From Arenicola marina (taxonomy: Eukaryota; Annelida; Polychaeta; Arenicolidae): DNA of 64,000 bases. Positions 45,191 through 57,822 of the stretch are shown here, one piece after another (the stretch's first letter is position 1; every line of letters starts with the position of its first letter). Made by a program: the position numbers and the translations under genes. Location of the stretch: assembly GCA_964019135.1 (NCBI GenBank), contig OZ025257.1, positions 15,961,971 through 16,025,970 on the forward strand. The letters are read 5' to 3'. The notes under the pieces are model-generated. The model had not been told where the DNA came from, ran no database searches, and saw only the letters and a program-made list of their open reading frames with translations.

Positions 45191-45469
45191 AGCTTGCCTC
45201 AATCTAAGTGAACGTGCTTCCCTCTACTGTGTCGTTTCTGGCGGTACTCGGCCTGCACTGGCATTTGCCAGTCGGGCCAATAGCGGCTTGCTGATACCGG
45301 CGTATAGCGGTGGTATAGCGGCAAAGCGGTTTTAAATGAGCCTTAACTGGCCCAGCAATGGGCTGTTACTGGCCAGCCATGATACCAGCATCTTCATAAT
45401 AGGCGTTGCCAGTACTGGCCCGTTATCGTCATGTTTGGTGGGAACAGCCAAGCAATCAGTCTCACAGCC

Positions 45470-45740
45470 GTGCCTTCTCTTGCACCAGACTTACCCTCCA
45501 AGGATCCGTAGGTAGCGCGTGGGACTGAGTGTGCTCTGCTCGGCAAGCCGAAACCGCCCGTGCGTGGTTTGAGTCTCATCTGTGCAGACATCTATGTCTG
45601 GGGCAGGTTGAATATTCCATGCCTGTCTTCGCAAAAGGTCGAAACATGACTCATACCTACCTTAATCCTTTCCGTTGTCGCCACATAACTTACAGAGGTT
45701 AAGGTGTCCTATTTAGTACAAACAACCAAACCAAAAGCGA
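45470..45740 (+). mobile_element. Possible tRNA-derived SINE (third type)
   Basis: A box B-like GGTTTGAGTCTC is preceded by GTAGGTAGCGCGTGGGACTG, and a 3' tail reads AAGGTGTCCTATTTAGTACA before ACAACCAAACCAAAAG. Only one copy is seen. Confidence 0.45.
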
Positions 45741-45831
45741 CGGCAAACTGAAAAACGGAAATCGATCGCAGCAGAAAGACCTAGTTTATATCCAATCGTT
45801 TGACAACCGATCCTAGCAGGAAAAAGACATG

Positions 45832-45930
45832 TTGGTGCTTTAGGCATCTGGTGTGCACATGAAGGCCAAATTGGGTCGAGGAATCTCCCGAGGACAATGA
45901 AATGGGGTTGAATGAAAATTCCCCCGATTA
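45832..45930 (-). mobile_element. SINE 3' fragment, minus strand
   Basis: Starts GTTGGTGCTTTAGGC and continues CCAAATTGGGTCGAGGAATC; reverse complement of the main SINE tail, diverged. Confidence 0.65.
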
Positions 45931-46832
45931 TTTACTAAATGGTAGGAAGTTTCAACCAGATTATATCGTATACATATAGTAACAAATTCATGCCGGGCTC
46001 TAACGGTGTGAACTTGGTTACGGTAGCGGGTATAATGAAGATGCACTTCGTCATTTCGGTCCACGAACAGTTTATTAACATTGGATATAAACGATATTTG
46101 TTGTCAAACCCAAAAAAAACTCCAAATCATGCATTGTATTGAATTCTCCGGCGTTTGCCTGGTTATTAACCATTGAATTCTTCGCCTTATTTCTTTTCCA
46201 CGTTAACGTTCCTCGTATGATATTTTGTACCGCAGACTCTTTGCGATAAAAATAGAATATTTGTAATTGTTCTTCTTGCAAGGTCACGTGGCCACGAGGT
46301 TCCACAAGGCAGATCTATCATCCGGGCACTGTTGCTGGCAACGATCACCCTGGATATAATATGAGACCGAAGGCCGCGCCACACCAGGCATTGTCTGGAG
46401 TGTTTCCAGAGTGACAAATCGGAGGCTATCTTCGGGTTGTCTGCTGCGGGTGATAAATGTCCAATGTCCTCTGTGTAGCATACATCAACAGCGGGCGACG
46501 CACGGTGGCTCCCTCTGGCGGCGGTAGGTGAAGATCGATGAATTTCATTTCTCGGCGCCTCACGATGGGTTCGTCTGTAGGGGAATCATGTACGTAGCGC
46601 ATATGGCCCTGGCCCGAGATAATAAATAGATTAATACGTCTTATGCATCGTATGCATAATGGTTTCAAGAAAAAAAAGAGTTGCTATTGCGTTATCACGA
46701 TGGGCGGCGTATGGCCCGAGAAGAGATAATGGAATTGCGTCGTTTTTTTTGCAACATTTCCCTGACGTGTTGGGGTGTGAATGATGAGCCCATCTATCTA
46801 CGTCGCTGGTGTCGCATACTGTTTCATATTCC
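45931..46832. other. No gene seen
   Basis: Several 65-80-residue minus-strand frames (46187-46668) have no recognisable motif and no shared splice structure that I can see. Confidence 0.35.
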
Positions 46833-46883
46833 GGGTTAGGGTTAGGGTTAGAGCTAGGTTTAGGGGTTAGGGTTAGGGTTAGG
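46833..46883 (+). repeat. Short interstitial (TTAGGG)n
   Basis: Two blocks of GGGTTAGGGTTAGGGTTAG separated by an altered AGCTAGGTTTAG unit. Orientation is opposite to the AACCT arrays in the duplication. Confidence 0.9.
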
Positions 46884-46937
46884 CACGTGACATTAAATAG
46901 TCCCGAAAGCTGCACGCCTCGTACTTTTCTCTTCAAC

Positions 46938-47058
46938 AGTAATCTGGGGCATTACTACTATCTATTCATTATGCATGATCCCGGTAAATTCGATGGCCCA
47001 GTTTAGTTAATGCGTGCATAAAAGCGGAATAAAAAACCAACTCATTTCATGTCATGTG
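46938..47058 (+). mobile_element. SINE 3' fragment
   Basis: Contains AATCTGGGGCATTACTAC, GATGGCCCAGTTTAG, GTGCATAAAAGCGGAATAAA and AACCAACTCATTTCATG. It matches the main family tail and lies next to the TTAGGG array. Confidence 0.65.
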
Positions 47059-47556
47059 GTACGAAAGCCTCTGGTCGCGTGTAATGTGTAGGGGTCGGGG
47101 TATTACCGGCTACATGCGGTGGTGCCCCTTGCATAGGACCCTGGTTGCTTCGCGACCTTGAACTAACAACCCCCATCTACCCTAGCCACCCACCCACCCG
47201 CCGCCACCCATCACCCGATGCCCTCCCCCTTCAGGGCCTCGAGGTCCGTACGGACTAGGATTTAGGTAATAACCAAAAATTACTTCTTCACTGCGATGGA
47301 TATGGAAACTGGGGCCACCTTTGGAGCCATCGGCCGGTGGCCCCGAGCCGTTGATGGGATACACGTCAATATTCACTCTCGTTAAGCAGACGAGCACCTG
47401 CCGCCGCTAGTCCTCAGCAATGATTTGCGTAAGTGTGCCATGGTGCTATTGGCGCCAGCCGTGATTGTCACGACAATTCTGTAGCCAATCGCAATATCAT
47501 GTTTTACCCAAACTCCGCGGCAGTCTTTAATTTGATCTGGTTATGGCCAGCTCGGT
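47059..47556. other. No gene seen
   Basis: Mixed composition with a C-rich patch at about 47190-47235. The 71-residue minus ORF (47397-47182) has no motif. Confidence 0.35.
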
Positions 47557-47740
47557 TGGTTCGACCCGGGTGAATCTGGTTTAGCCCAGGCGATCGAATT
47601 CAGCCTAGGTGAAACTGGTGTAGCCCAGGTGATCGAGTTCAACCCGGGTGAAACTGGTGTAGCCCAGCCGGTCGAGTTCAACCCCGGGTGAAACTGGTTT
47701 AGCCCAGACGGTTGAATTCAACGCTGGCAAAACTGATTTA
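47557..47740 (+). repeat. 39-bp minisatellite, about 5 copies
   Basis: Units contain GTTCAACCCGGGTGAAACTG and GTGTAGCCCAGG. Related words (CCGGGGTTTAA, CAGTTTAACCC) reappear at 49660-49710. Confidence 0.85.
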
Positions 47741-48730
47741 ATTAGCACAGGTAAATATTATTCGTTTGTTCTGCACACCTTTCAAACAATATTTCTATGC
47801 AATTATCAATTGAATTTTTACCAAACTCATTCAGATGGTTTTTCTGCCAGAGCTCCCTGGGAATCCCATGCACAATCTCACCAGTTTCAACCTTTGTTGT
47901 CTTCCATAATAACCAATGAGCTCAATTAAGTAATCAAATTACACGACGCCATCCGTTTAACTTTTTTCGATATCAATATTTTTTGTACCGTCAGCCTACC
48001 AAGAGTATGCAATATGAATTGGAATGGTATGTCAAAATGTATAACTTCTTCAGTTCGACATGTCTGTACGAGCACCGTTCCTCCGGCCGCTAGCATGTAG
48101 ACCAATACTGTTCTGTTGGTCCAGGTAACAAGGGATTACAAGCCATACAGGGGGGAGCCGGCAGGATGCAAGAATCAGACCCATCGAGATTCATTATGCC
48201 AGATTGACCTGATCCGTCACAACATCCCTTCTCACAAATGGTACATATTTCATTTTAACAAAATTTCTCAGTAGTGAGTGCAACAAAAAAATATGTCCTC
48301 ACGGTACAAGTACACGTATAAATAAGAGTGTTACTTCACCTGTCTATGTACCTATCAGGTACATATACAGCGTTAAACATGTATCTCGGTATGACAGGAC
48401 ATAAACATTTAATGATCGCTATTTGTTTGGCACAACCTCTTCGCTTTACATAGCGAAATCAATAACTTCAGTATGTCTTGCTTATTACGTGATGTCATCA
48501 TTAGGTGACGATTGTCTTAAAGTTTCATACAGCGGGAATTAGAAATAACATTAATTTCATATTCTATCGAATATAAACCTTGACTTTCGTGGTATTTACA
48601 AACACGCATATATCTCTTGGGATGTGTTCAAGCCGTTTGGATTGGACGACATATCTGTGAGCCGAACACGTGGCGGATAAGTGTGGTGTTTGAAGAAAAA
48701 AACAATACAGCTATGCACCCCTCCCTGACA
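47741..48730. other. No gene seen
   Basis: AT-rich sequence without motif-bearing ORFs. Confidence 0.4.
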
Positions 48731-48872
48731 ACTATAATAATCAGTACACAACGATAATAATTTGTACACAATGATAATAATTTGTACACAATGATAATAA
48801 TTTGTACACAATGATAGTAATTTGTACACAATGATAATAATTTGTACACAATGATAATAATTTGTACACAAT
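48731..48872 (+). repeat. 20-bp minisatellite, 7 copies
   Basis: ATGATAATAATTTGTACACA repeated exactly every 20 bp with few changes. The YYHCVQIIII-type minus ORFs are its translation. Confidence 0.95.
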
Positions 48873-50027
48873 TTATCTAATAATCGGAAACGCTTTGTTG
48901 CAAACTGTAATTACTCACGTGAGCTGTAACGGGGGCATTTAGTAGATGTCAGTCAAGACCATGTATAATCGTATGTAAAAGTGCCGTTTTCCAGAGAAGT
49001 ATCGAAAAGTGCTGAAATGTTCTAGTTTATTCTATATATATTATAATAAGCAACTAGAGGCCTAAAGTAAAACAATATGCACGAACGTATGAGACAATTG
49101 ATATAACAATATTTCCTAGTTGCAAGAGCTTCAGCAACTGCCTGGGACCGGCTCTGTGCACAAAATACTTGCTTGTATCGAGTTTCCTTTCTTAAAATAT
49201 AATATATGCTTTTGCTACGGTACGCAAATCAGTGCAAAGGACCCTGTGATATTTTTTCCCAAGAGTCTTGATAATATAGAGAACCGAAAAATAGTTTAAA
49301 GCTGCTCATGCAGCAATTTTTTGCTCAAATTATGGTTTTCGAAATATTTTGGAAATACATTTAGAACACATTGTCTGACTGTGTAAATGTAACCTTCATG
49401 AGAAATAGATCTGTCATCGCATGATGAAAGGTATAAAACTGCCGCAATGTGCATATTTCGATGACGTAGTACACAAGAAAGCCACACTTTTTCACATGGG
49501 ATGCACTAATTTTGCCCAAAAATAGAGCCTTAACAACATATCTGGGTTTTTATTGCATACAATAGGTGTAGTTCTATGCTAAGAATATAAATACATCATT
49601 TCCAAGCAAAATAGTTTTTACATTTTTCAAGAAAAATATTGCTGCATGAGTAACTTTAATCCGGGGTTTAATCCAGTTTAACCCGGGGTTTAACCAAGTT
49701 TAACCCCATATTAATAAATTGTCCTCATCCGATCCGGGACGTATAACACAGTCTCGTTATAACCCGATCCACCGATTTACATTATAGGATCCCCATCGAC
49801 ACGACTACGCAGCCTTCTATAATGCATGACATCGTCATAAAATATTAGTTTGTTTTGCTTGTTTTTGCTCATCTCCCATGCAAAAAGTCGTATTCACACT
49901 GAGTGATCCATCATTTCCCATAAAGCCAATAAAAGATCATCTGGGGACCCGTATGACGTGCGTCCTGAGTGGCACCAACCAGTGGATGACTACGGTAAAT
50001 GAATGAATATTACAGCATAAATGTGGC

Positions 50028-50028
<1 letters not shown>
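48873..50028. other. No gene seen
   Basis: AT-rich. A short GGTTTAA(T/C)CCAGTTTAACCC direct repeat is at 49663-49710. Confidence 0.4.

Positions 50029-50090
<62 letters not shown>
50029..50090 (+). repeat. (TA)n microsatellite, about 30 repeats
   Basis: Uninterrupted TA dinucleotides for about 60 bp. Confidence 0.97.
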
Positions 50091-50092
<2 letters not shown>

Positions 50093-52555
50093 ACAACAAT
50101 GCTACCGGCATCACATAAAAAACGCCCTGACCGATGAAGTCACTGACCGATTTGTTGTGATACGGGTCTCTGCTATTGACAAAGCACAATACGATTGGCG
50201 TAAACCGTTCAGTTTATATGTTAGGGTAACTTTTGATTTAAATAATATGCGCATCTTTTGATTAAAAAATACAAATTTATAAGGAGTGGCGAAGACAAGT
50301 ATTTAAAGTGTTTTAATACCCTGTATCTTTCCATGTGCAAAAAAAGCGATTATCGTTGTGTCACGCCACGCCAGATGCAGACCGTGGTGAAAGAATAGTT
50401 TTATGTGAATACATCACTCACTGATATAAGATATTGACTATCATATCTGCCTTCCTAACAAATATGCAAGCAGAAATGTTACGATAAATACGTGCACTGA
50501 CAGACACAGCTTCACTTTCATCTTTTTACCTTTTATTATTATTTACATGCCATTCGCGACAACTAAATAATATGCACCACACCTCGGCAATATAATTAAT
50601 AGCATGAACTCATTTACTATTAATGAACAATTCTGTCTCAGTCTGGTCGAAAAGCCAAAATACCTAAAACACAGATTATCGGATATTAGTTGTCTCTGGA
50701 ATATGTAGTTTGGCCGAATAAATCCTTTTCAGTTGGATTCGCCGTTATCCACAGTAACTTACCACCAAAGTGCGTTGATTTTATTCGCTGGCTGAGGTCA
50801 AATCAAGGGCGTGACCTTTTGGTAAAATAATGAAGACACAAATTCTCCTTTTTAGTATTCCCCTGTGGGATACAGTACCGCCCATCACTGCCTCTGCCTC
50901 ACCGTCGTCCCGATCCATACCCAATGTAATTCCTTATCAGTTATTTCAATGATGCCAACAAGACAATGTACCATTCCAAACAGTCCGGCGACCTATCAAA
51001 TTATCCCCCACAGAATGTCTGCCAGTGCTTTGGTCTGTAGAATACTTATCACGGACGCCAATTCACTGATGGGTTCAGCCTATCCCTAGGGAATCCATAC
51101 CACAGCCCACGGTGAAATCAAATGAATCGCCTACTAATGAAATAGAATGGGATGGACACTAAATTACGGAAAAGGGAGGACGGACTCCTGGAAAAAGTGT
51201 CGTTTCGACTTAATCTCCTTTCTGTGGTGCTTTACTTAGACTTGCTAAACGGTAACGCAATCCCAATGTTTTATCAGTGATCGAACAGTACACGACAGCA
51301 GCGGATGAAACGATTAGACGAAAACAAACAATACTCAAGAAGTAAAAAATATTTGGCATGCCTATAATTGCCACAATCTTAGCAGAACAAAAATGACCGT
51401 TTCTGAATGTGTCTGATTACCAGGCATTGGACAGTGACATATCGATATATAATTAAGCTAAGCAATGTTTATACATAGAAAACCAGATTTTTCGTCTGGG
51501 GCGACTCTTTTGGTTTATTATCGCGAGAATGTGAGTACATTACATTGCCGTTTGTTTGGAAAGGAACGCATAGTATCTTAAGAGCGCGAATATGTGTGTG
51601 GTTCCGCAATCTATTATCTATTTGTGAGTTATTTTGCAGAAGAGCCTTTCTGTAGCTCCGGGCTTGCCGTTCAATGACAGTTAATAGTACTATATTTACT
51701 ACTCCTTTCCGACCGACATTGCCTGTTCCTCTATTTGTTATTGTGCCTTCTTTTATCGACACATAAAGATTCTGTCTAGAACATCTGATTTATGTTGGCC
51801 GCGATACAAAGATGATCATCGGGGGACACACTCGTCCCCCCCCCCTCCCCATGCCTAGTCTCATTGAGTGAACCACATGACCAAGTACCTAACGATTTCC
51901 TAATCGCTCTACATAATCTTGTTTAGCGGACGTTCCAAGATTATTTCATTCCAGCTTTACTTCAACAGCTCCCGGTCACCCTTGAGGCAACGGTTGTAAA
52001 GCATTGCCCAGATGGCCTCATAGCATTTCCCGCCCTCCACTTCTTTAACCCGAGGTCAGCGCCGCTTTTCGTCTTTTCCCCCCACTCCCAGAGGCATTCT
52101 CATTCACGTTTAGCCTCGATTGTGTCGCAAAACGGGGACTAAGGATGACATCGGATCTCTCAGCATTGGCCGAGATTCGATTAGGATCGGGGCGCGGACC
52201 GGAAAAGAAAAGCCATGTATTCCTGTTTGTCGTGTAGGGGTTTCGATTAGTCATTGTGGCGGAACTTTATTTATTGGAAGCCCCCCCCCCTCCCCCACCC
52301 GGTCTGCAGTCGCCTGAAATGACACACGTTTGGGTCTTGCGTCCATGGAATATTCCGGCTCTATTCAACTGTAAAATTACCGTTAATGGAAGGCCGGACG
52401 GACTTTTCCCCGTGCCGCCCTGTGACACGGAGGACAATGCGCCCTCGATGAGGCTCCTATCATGGACTCGGCCTCGAGATTCATCTTGGACCAAATCAAC
52501 ATCGAAATTCCTTGCCTTACTCGGAGCTTCCGCCCCGATTGGCCTCCTGTCGTAC
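50091..52555. other. No gene seen
   Basis: Ordinary AT-rich sequence with a C-run at 51836-51846 and another at about 52280-52297. A 97-residue minus ORF (51762-51469) and a 121-residue plus ORF (52256-52621) show no family motif. Confidence 0.4.
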
Positions 52556-52960
52556 CCATACCACCCCCTCCCCCCCCCCCTCCCTCCCCGATTTTGCCCC
52601 ACCCACCTCGGTCAGCCTTGAGAAAACACCCATCCCTCCCGCCCTCCATCTTTCCGCCTTCCTCCTCTTCCTGGCCTGCTGCCATGTCTCCCTCCTCCGT
52701 CTCCCCCGCCTGGCTCCTTCATCCGCCTGTCTCGTCTCCTTCCGCCCTCCTCTCCTCGCCTGCCTCTCCCCCACTCCCTCCTCATTCTCCTCCTTCGCCG
52801 GCATCTCCTCTACACCGCCTCCTCCACCTCCTACCCTTTCGTCTAGTCCACACCACCCCCTGCTCGGCTATCTTCTCTTCCATTCCGTCCCTTCTATCAC
52901 GCCCCTTCCATCCCGCCCCTGCCATCGAGCCCTTCCCCACGCCCTTCCCCACGCCCTCAG
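52556..52960 (+). repeat. Pyrimidine-strand-biased CCT/CCC-rich tract
   Basis: About 400 bp strongly enriched in C and T on the plus strand (CCCCTCC, CTCCTCCGTC, CCTTCCATCCC). The long proline/serine ORFs open in all three plus frames here because stop codons need purines. Such a homopurine-homopyrimidine tract can adopt triplex structures. Confidence 0.7.
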
Positions 52961-54066
52961 CCCTGAACCCACCACCGTACAGACCACGTACGGTTCATCC
53001 CATTGCCCTTTTTAACTACTGTTCAGAACACCCGCGCTATATAGCTTGACCTTCAATAAGGGAAGGGCTGGGGAGGGGAGGGTGGCCTCAGGGTGTGGGC
53101 AGTTATATACGTGCGTAAGGCCGGCGTTGGACTGGTGGGTAGTTGGGGGGGGGGGGGGGGGACTGATGCAGGCGTGGTGGGAAGGGAAGGGGGCAGGAGC
53201 AGGGGAGTCGTGGCAGCATTGAGACTTTCGTGTCGCGTCCTCAACATTATATGACCTTGAAATTCGCGTTGGTCGCCTGGGATATGTCACAGGAAAGTGC
53301 CCGATAAACCGAGGGTGATTTGTCGGTACCTATGCCAACCCTCCCCTTACACGCCATTACGCCCTTGTATGGACCACGTGGTTGAATACACCCTGACGAC
53401 CGTGGCTGATGTGACATTTACGGCTGATCCAGTAAGACAAATAACGGCATTTCCAATTATCGCATCACACGACTCACTAATAGACCCATGCATAGGCGCC
53501 TAAATTGCGCATTTCGCTAAATGGACTTTACTGATGGTTATTATTGTCCTGGTTGGTGTGCATATATGCGACTTACATTCATATTTAAAGCTTTCACACA
53601 CGCAACGGAGGTTCTACCGCACTCTAGGTCTGACGGGTTGCAGGATCTACGTGCAATGATGTCTCATGTGCGTGTGAGTGCTCAGCTCTGCTCCCAACAA
53701 AGCCCGTGTAAATTGTCATCTGCAATTCTTGTCATTGCATGCGATGACCAGAATCACTGGCTTTCTTCACCACATCGGAAACAAGAAGGTGCATTTCCTC
53801 CCCACAATGTATGGCTTCGATGTGAGAGTGGCTGTGACCTTTCGTAGCGTGACGACGGTCGTTCGCAAAATGTGGACGTTGACAAATACATTGTAATTTA
53901 ATATGCCTTATTCAAATACGATAATATATCGCATTATAAAAATTTAATTGTTTTAAGACAAGTTCTAATCGAACGAGATTGGAGTCCAGAATTAAACTTA
54001 GGATTTCATATCATGCGAGAGTTATCTCACCACTCCGGCGTATTGCTTGAAATCGTCACCATAGCC
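52961..54066. other. No gene seen
   Basis: Contains a poly(G) run at about 53145-53161. The plus ORF 53521-53847 lacks motifs. Confidence 0.4.
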
Positions 54067-54325
54067 ACAGCGAGGTTACCGGTGACAGCTGTGACGTCAC
54101 CATAAACCGATATCAGGGACACAGCGAGGTTACCAGCGACAGCCGTGACGTCACCGCAATCCACACCAGGGACACAGCGAGGTTACCGGCGAAAGCTGTC
54201 ACGTCACCACCACCCATACCATGGACACAGCGAGGTTACCGACGACAGCCGTGACGTCACCACAACCCACACCAGGGACACAGCGAGATTACCGACGACA
54301 GTTGTGACGTCACCACGATGCCGTG
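54067..54325 (+). repeat. 53-bp minisatellite, 5 copies, each with a TGACGTCA (CRE-type) palindrome
   Basis: Units start ACAGCGAGGTTACC at 54067, 54121, 54174, 54227 and 54280. Four of five contain GTGACGTCAC; the third has GTCACGTCAC. TGACGTCA is the CREB/ATF consensus. The flanking words (GACAGC(C/T)GTGACGTCACCA) are conserved too. Confidence 0.93.
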
Positions 54326-55365
54326 ATGCCGATGGCATCCCTCAACTGCTCGAGACTGCCGCCCACTAAATCCAATCGCCAACCGCAAGACAGACAAATC
54401 CAACCAACATCAGCCCATGTGTCTCAGCTATGGCGGAGCGTAACCATCGGGCGGACCTGGGGGAGAGGGTAGGGGTTGGGGGAGGCGAGCGCAGAGGGTG
54501 GGGACGGCGAGCTCAGAGGGTGGGAGTGGGGGGGGGGGGGGGGCAAGCGCAGAGGCAGCAGGCCAGACCGGAAGTCATTGCAGGCTCTTGCCTCCTCCAG
54601 ACATGCATCAACACCCGGTTGTCGTGCGGTGATCCTCTTTATGTGTCTCGCTGATCTGCCTTGGAACACCTTCTTTATTTATAGCATCGAGGGCGAACAC
54701 AGGATTAGGGCTTGGCTTCAATTAGGACCTGCTTGCTGTCATCTAACTTATGAAGACCTGAACCCTAGACTACTGCACTTATTCCTGTCTCTCGCAAAGC
54801 ACCCCGACTGCATTTCGCGGGTCGCCTTTCGTTGTTCTCAATCGACATGCCACATATTAATGGTCTTCAAGACTGTGCTTCCCTCTGGTGAGAGATGATA
54901 TAACTATGCAACAATGGGTTGACACAAGGCGCCTTCATATTTCATGTCAACCTGGTTCTGGCGTCCTGAATTGTAATGTGTCGATTCCTAAACAAAGGAT
55001 TTCTCACCCTTAAACAAGAAACTCATATATCTTAAACAATAAATCCCTTAGTGTTAAAAAGTATGATCCGGTCTTAAAGTCTGGAAGCGTCAGCTATAAA
55101 CAAGAAACGTCTCAATCACCAGCAGGATATCCTTGCAATCTGGAGTAATAAATGCATCATCATAAGAAGGTGTTTCCTGGTATTTTTAATTGCTGCCAGG
55201 AGAGGGCATTGAGAACACGCAGCCACCAGGCGGTGCCGGCAGAGGCAAGAAGTCACCAGATCTAAGCTGCCCCTCCCCCCCTTCCCCTCCGCCCCCCGCC
55301 CCACCCCCGGAATGTCATATAACAGTGGCATCGTAGACAGAGGCACTTACCGTGTGGCTTCTCCA
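54326..55365. other. No gene seen
   Basis: A 140-residue plus ORF (54476-54898) crosses a poly(G) run and shows no domain. The rest is AT-rich with C-runs at about 55266-55310. Confidence 0.35.
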
Positions 55366-55812
55366 TTGTAGGAATAGGATACGGTGACATCTTCCATGCT
55401 GGGATAGGGTAGGGTCACATGCGAGCTTCTCGTCAGTGCTGGGATAGGGTAGGGTCACATGTGACCTCCAGTGCTGGGATAGGGTAGGGTCACATGTGAG
55501 CTTCTCTCCAGTGCTGGGATAGGGTAGGGTCACATGTGACCTCCAGTGCTGGGATAGGGTAGGGTCACATGTGACCTCCAGTGCTGGGATAGGGTAGGGT
55601 CACATGTGACCTCCAGTGCTGGGATAGGGTAGGGTCACATGTGACCTCCAGTGCTGGGATAGGGTAGGGTCACATGTGACCTCCAGTGCTGGGATAGGGT
55701 AGGGTCACATGTGAGCTTCTCTCCAGTGCTGAGATAGGGTAGGGTCACGTGACCTTCTCTGCTGTGCTGGGATAGGGTAGGGTAACATGTGACCTCCAGT
55801 GCTGGGATAAAA
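55366..55812 (+). repeat. 35/41-bp minisatellite, about 12 copies, with TCACATGTGA palindromes
   Basis: Core GGGATAGGGTAGGGTCACAT, then GTGACCTCCAGTGCT (35 bp), with a longer variant carrying GAGCTTCTCTCC. Most copies include TCACATGTGA, an E-box of the USF/MITF type, and a GATAGGGTAGGG G-run pair. Confidence 0.93.
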
Positions 55813-57745
55813 ACTGTTATTTTTGACAGACGTTGTTGGTTTATTTGATTACGGACACACTTTGTTGAGTACACGAATCCATCCATCTGCATTTGACACC
55901 CATAGAAATTACATCCGTCAGGGGTTGAGTGAGAGAGCTGTTAGTTAGGGTTGCGACCTATCCACAGGCCCGACCAAACACACAGCCACGGGCATCTTAA
56001 CCAAGTCTGGACGCTATCAGTGGTTGTCCTGGTGAGAGACGGAGAGAGAGAGAGAGAGACAGAGAGAGAGATAGAACGAGAGAGAGAGAGAGATGAGAGA
56101 GAGAGAGGGGGAGAGGCGGAAGAAGGGAGAGCGGCGGAGGAAGAGGGACAGACAGAGGCAGAGCCAGATTGAGAAGGCTGCGGCTCTGATATCCCGAAGG
56201 GACATACAATAGGGGATTGCACAGGGAAGGTCACAGCCATTGTGGTGTGACGAAGCCATGGTGATTTGCATTGAAGTCGCGTATGATCTCTGCTTGGATT
56301 TAATAGGATAAGGACAGATCATTTTGTTACCAGGCGGCAGGTTGGGTGGGGGGGGGGGGGGGGCTCTAGTGGAAGTGGAAAGAAGTGATAGGAGAGTAAC
56401 GTTTTCTTGTTTTTATTGTTAAGGTGCGTCGGCTTTTTTTTTGTTTTTTTCTTTGTGCGTGTGTGTGGGGGGGGGAGGGGGGAGGGGGGGGGGGGTGCAA
56501 ATTCCAGGCCCAATAATAAGTTCAAGGTCAGAATACTTAAAAAACACAACACCCCCTGTGTATCAAATGGTCCGTCCCTAAGATTCGACGGGCACTAGCT
56601 CGGCGGAGCCATGTGCAAAGACCTCTCAAGAAATCATGTCTTGGTTTAGCTGAAAATTAAAGCAGAGAGGATCAACAAAACGTCTAACATTTGATGCGGG
56701 AACAAATACAGTTTGCAGTTATGCATAATATGTTTGCATTGATAGATTTTGTAATTTGAATGATACGGAACTGTTTGGATGGCTTTATTGACCATGTGCC
56801 TTTCTTGTAACAGTATTATAAAAGATTTCTGGATTTTGTCTTTTGTGGAGGATTTTCAGCATCGGTTAATCCCTTACTTTGTAGTGCTGGTTGTTCCTAT
56901 CACACCAACTCGCATCGTGTTATCGTGACGTCTGCATGTGTATGCATTGAGCTGACCTGGGCATCGTTTCACTAAACATTACCAGCCCGTAACCGTATGT
57001 TACATGTTAATTTGACATGATAATTAGTAATTTTACTAGCAACGGAAATAAGTTATGCTAAAATTATTGGGGTGCAGCGATCTTCGTGCAATTTTCTTTC
57101 CGCCAATATTATTCAAAAATGCCAAGTTACGATATCTTAGTGAAATGACACCCAGATCTCTACCTCCTTAAGACTACGTTACACACTAGAAAATGATTAT
57201 GGTAAACGACTTAAATCATATAGCGATAAACATGAGTTTCTCGCCCAGAAAACTAAGCTTCGCGGCAGGAGACCCATCTGTTTCTTGACCAGTAGAGCTA
57301 GCCAAGTTTGCGGGGCGCCACCCTGCGGCAGCGATCCAAAAAGCACAGACACCAGCTTTATATATACGTTACTTTTCTGTTGCATTGTTAACTTCAAGAA
57401 TTTTCAGTGCACATTCTCATGTCTATCTTGAGTTTTAGGAGCAAAAAAGGGTCAACAATGTACCGGCAGTAATCCGACAGTAAATGCTTCTTAAAGCATC
57501 GCCGCTTTAGTTCTTGGACGCTATAGCGTTGTCTTTATAAAATAATGACCTCGATGAATGATCTCTACCCGAAGGATGTTAATAGGAAACAAATGTTGTG
57601 TTAGCAGCTTTAATTAACAATCGATAGAAATATACGTTTTTTTCAATAATTAAGTTAATGGTGTGACTATCATAATCTGTATATATGTTGAACGAAGGAG
57701 CGAAGGCCGGCAGTACGGAATAAACCTTTACCATATCTTACTCCC
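55813..57745. other. No gene seen; (GA)n at 56040-56130 and G-runs at 56349 and 56468
   Basis: A GA-rich microsatellite of about 85 bp is followed by GGAAGAAGGG-type purine sequence. AT-rich sequence follows. ORFs over the simple repeats are compositional. Confidence 0.5.
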
Positions 57746-57749
57746 CTGT

Positions 57750-57822
57750 GTCTCCGTGACGTCACAGGTGTACCGACGCTAGTAATGTCATCCCATGTGG
57801 CGTCCGTGGTGACGTCATGGTC
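57750..57822 (+). promoter_or_regulatory. Two TGACGTCA sites
   Basis: CCGTGACGTCACAGG at about 57756 and GGTGACGTCATGG at about 57808. Both are CRE consensus sites within about 55 bp of each other. Regulatory role is inference; no adjacent gene was identified. Confidence 0.4.

Larger units (their letters stand above)
44051..45442. mobile_element. Candidate 1.4-kb element with subterminal GGCCCGAT/CCGGTA repeats
   Basis: The left end (CCAACAAGCATTACGG) and the inverted right end (CCACCAAACATGACG) are similar but imperfect. Both subterminal zones are full of short repeats such as GCCGGTATCGGGCC (44085-44215) and CAGTACTGGCCCG (45230-45430). The size and the subterminal-repeat organisation recall the 1413-bp element at 2595-4007. 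Its interior holds a SINE and a minus-strand dispersed repeat. Boundaries are tentative. Confidence 0.4.

Noticed and set aside
52462..53049. 195- and 167-residue proline/serine-rich plus-strand ORFs
   Set aside because: All three plus frames are open because the strand is almost pure pyrimidine; composition explains them.
54145..54369. 74-residue ORF over the CRE array
   Set aside because: A translation of the 53-bp repeat; nothing suggests coding.
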